DNA of 64,000 nt from Janthinobacterium fluminis (GTDB taxonomy: Bacteria; Pseudomonadota; Gammaproteobacteria; Burkholderiales; Burkholderiaceae_D), in contig NZ_JAQQXR010000001.1 of NCBI RefSeq assembly GCF_028595325.1, forward strand, positions 620,001-684,000. The letters run 5' to 3'. The position numbers and the translations under genes were made by a program. Of the stretch, positions 63,963 to 64,000 are shown piece by piece; the stretch's first letter is position 1; every line of letters begins with the position of its first letter. The notes under the pieces are model-generated. The model saw only the letters and a list, made by a program, of their open reading frames with translations. It had not been told where the DNA came from and searched no databases.

Positions 63963-64000
63963 CCCGAGATTGTAGGGCATTGCGCCGGCGAAAGAGAAAT

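Overview
The window is GC-rich chromosomal DNA (third codon positions nearly all G or C) from a betaproteobacterium. The best guess is Oxalobacteraceae (the Massilia / Duganella / Janthinobacterium group). This rests on gene content and neighbourhoods: a KfrA-type protein, a lipase with its dedicated foldase, a COG4255-type gene overlapping recJ, prfB and lysS close together, and GGGGACAGACC-type palindromic repeats. No rRNA, tRNA, CRISPR array or intact mobile element was seen.

Layout. 1-8.7 kb: a partial ORF, a large P-type cation ATPase, a KfrA-like coiled-coil DNA-binding protein, a DUF1294 membrane protein, ycaO, trpS and a coiled-coil membrane protein built from 33-bp tandem repeats. 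8.7-17.2 kb: a DMT exporter with an orphan periplasmic binding protein, an MFS drug exporter with an HD hydrolase, a TonB_C-like secreted protein, cheW with a chemoreceptor, and an RNase H-like protein. 17.3-21.05 kb: an electrophile/aldehyde-response cluster, nemR - yqhD - curA - DJ-1-like amidotransferase fold, with the same 15-bp palindrome in front of nemR and of yqhD. 21-23.2 kb: a CorA/ZntB transporter and two small envelope proteins.

23.46-35.43 kb is the most unusual part. Seven same-strand genes, several overlapping or almost touching, encode a 1066-aa membrane-anchored protein with a penicillin-binding transpeptidase domain, an unknown protein with a C-terminal HTH-like segment, an unknown 195-aa protein, a possible SPFH-like protein, a protein with a duplicated Lon-protease-like fold (second copy with Ser and Lys in the right places), an SPFH/coiled-coil protein capped by zinc ribbons at both ends, and a SHOCT - Ser/Thr kinase - coiled-coil - FGE-sulfatase fusion. 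I propose this as a candidate undescribed signalling/proteolysis/cell-wall system.

35.4-55 kb is mostly housekeeping: a 5'-nucleotidase, a second chemoreceptor (with a CheR-type C-terminal tether), a lipase/foldase pair, a TetR regulator, PBP1A, convergent OPT and POT peptide transporters flanking an IS1595-type remnant, ppnN, an ABC-F ATPase, and prfB (programmed frameshift) - HAD phosphatase - lysS. 55-61.2 kb looks like cargo inserted between recJ and prfB, which are adjacent in many relatives: cpdB, a Sel1 protein, a VOC protein, DUF2288, an Xre/RES toxin-antitoxin pair and an orphan, shortened TssF-like gene. recJ and a COG4255-type gene close the window.
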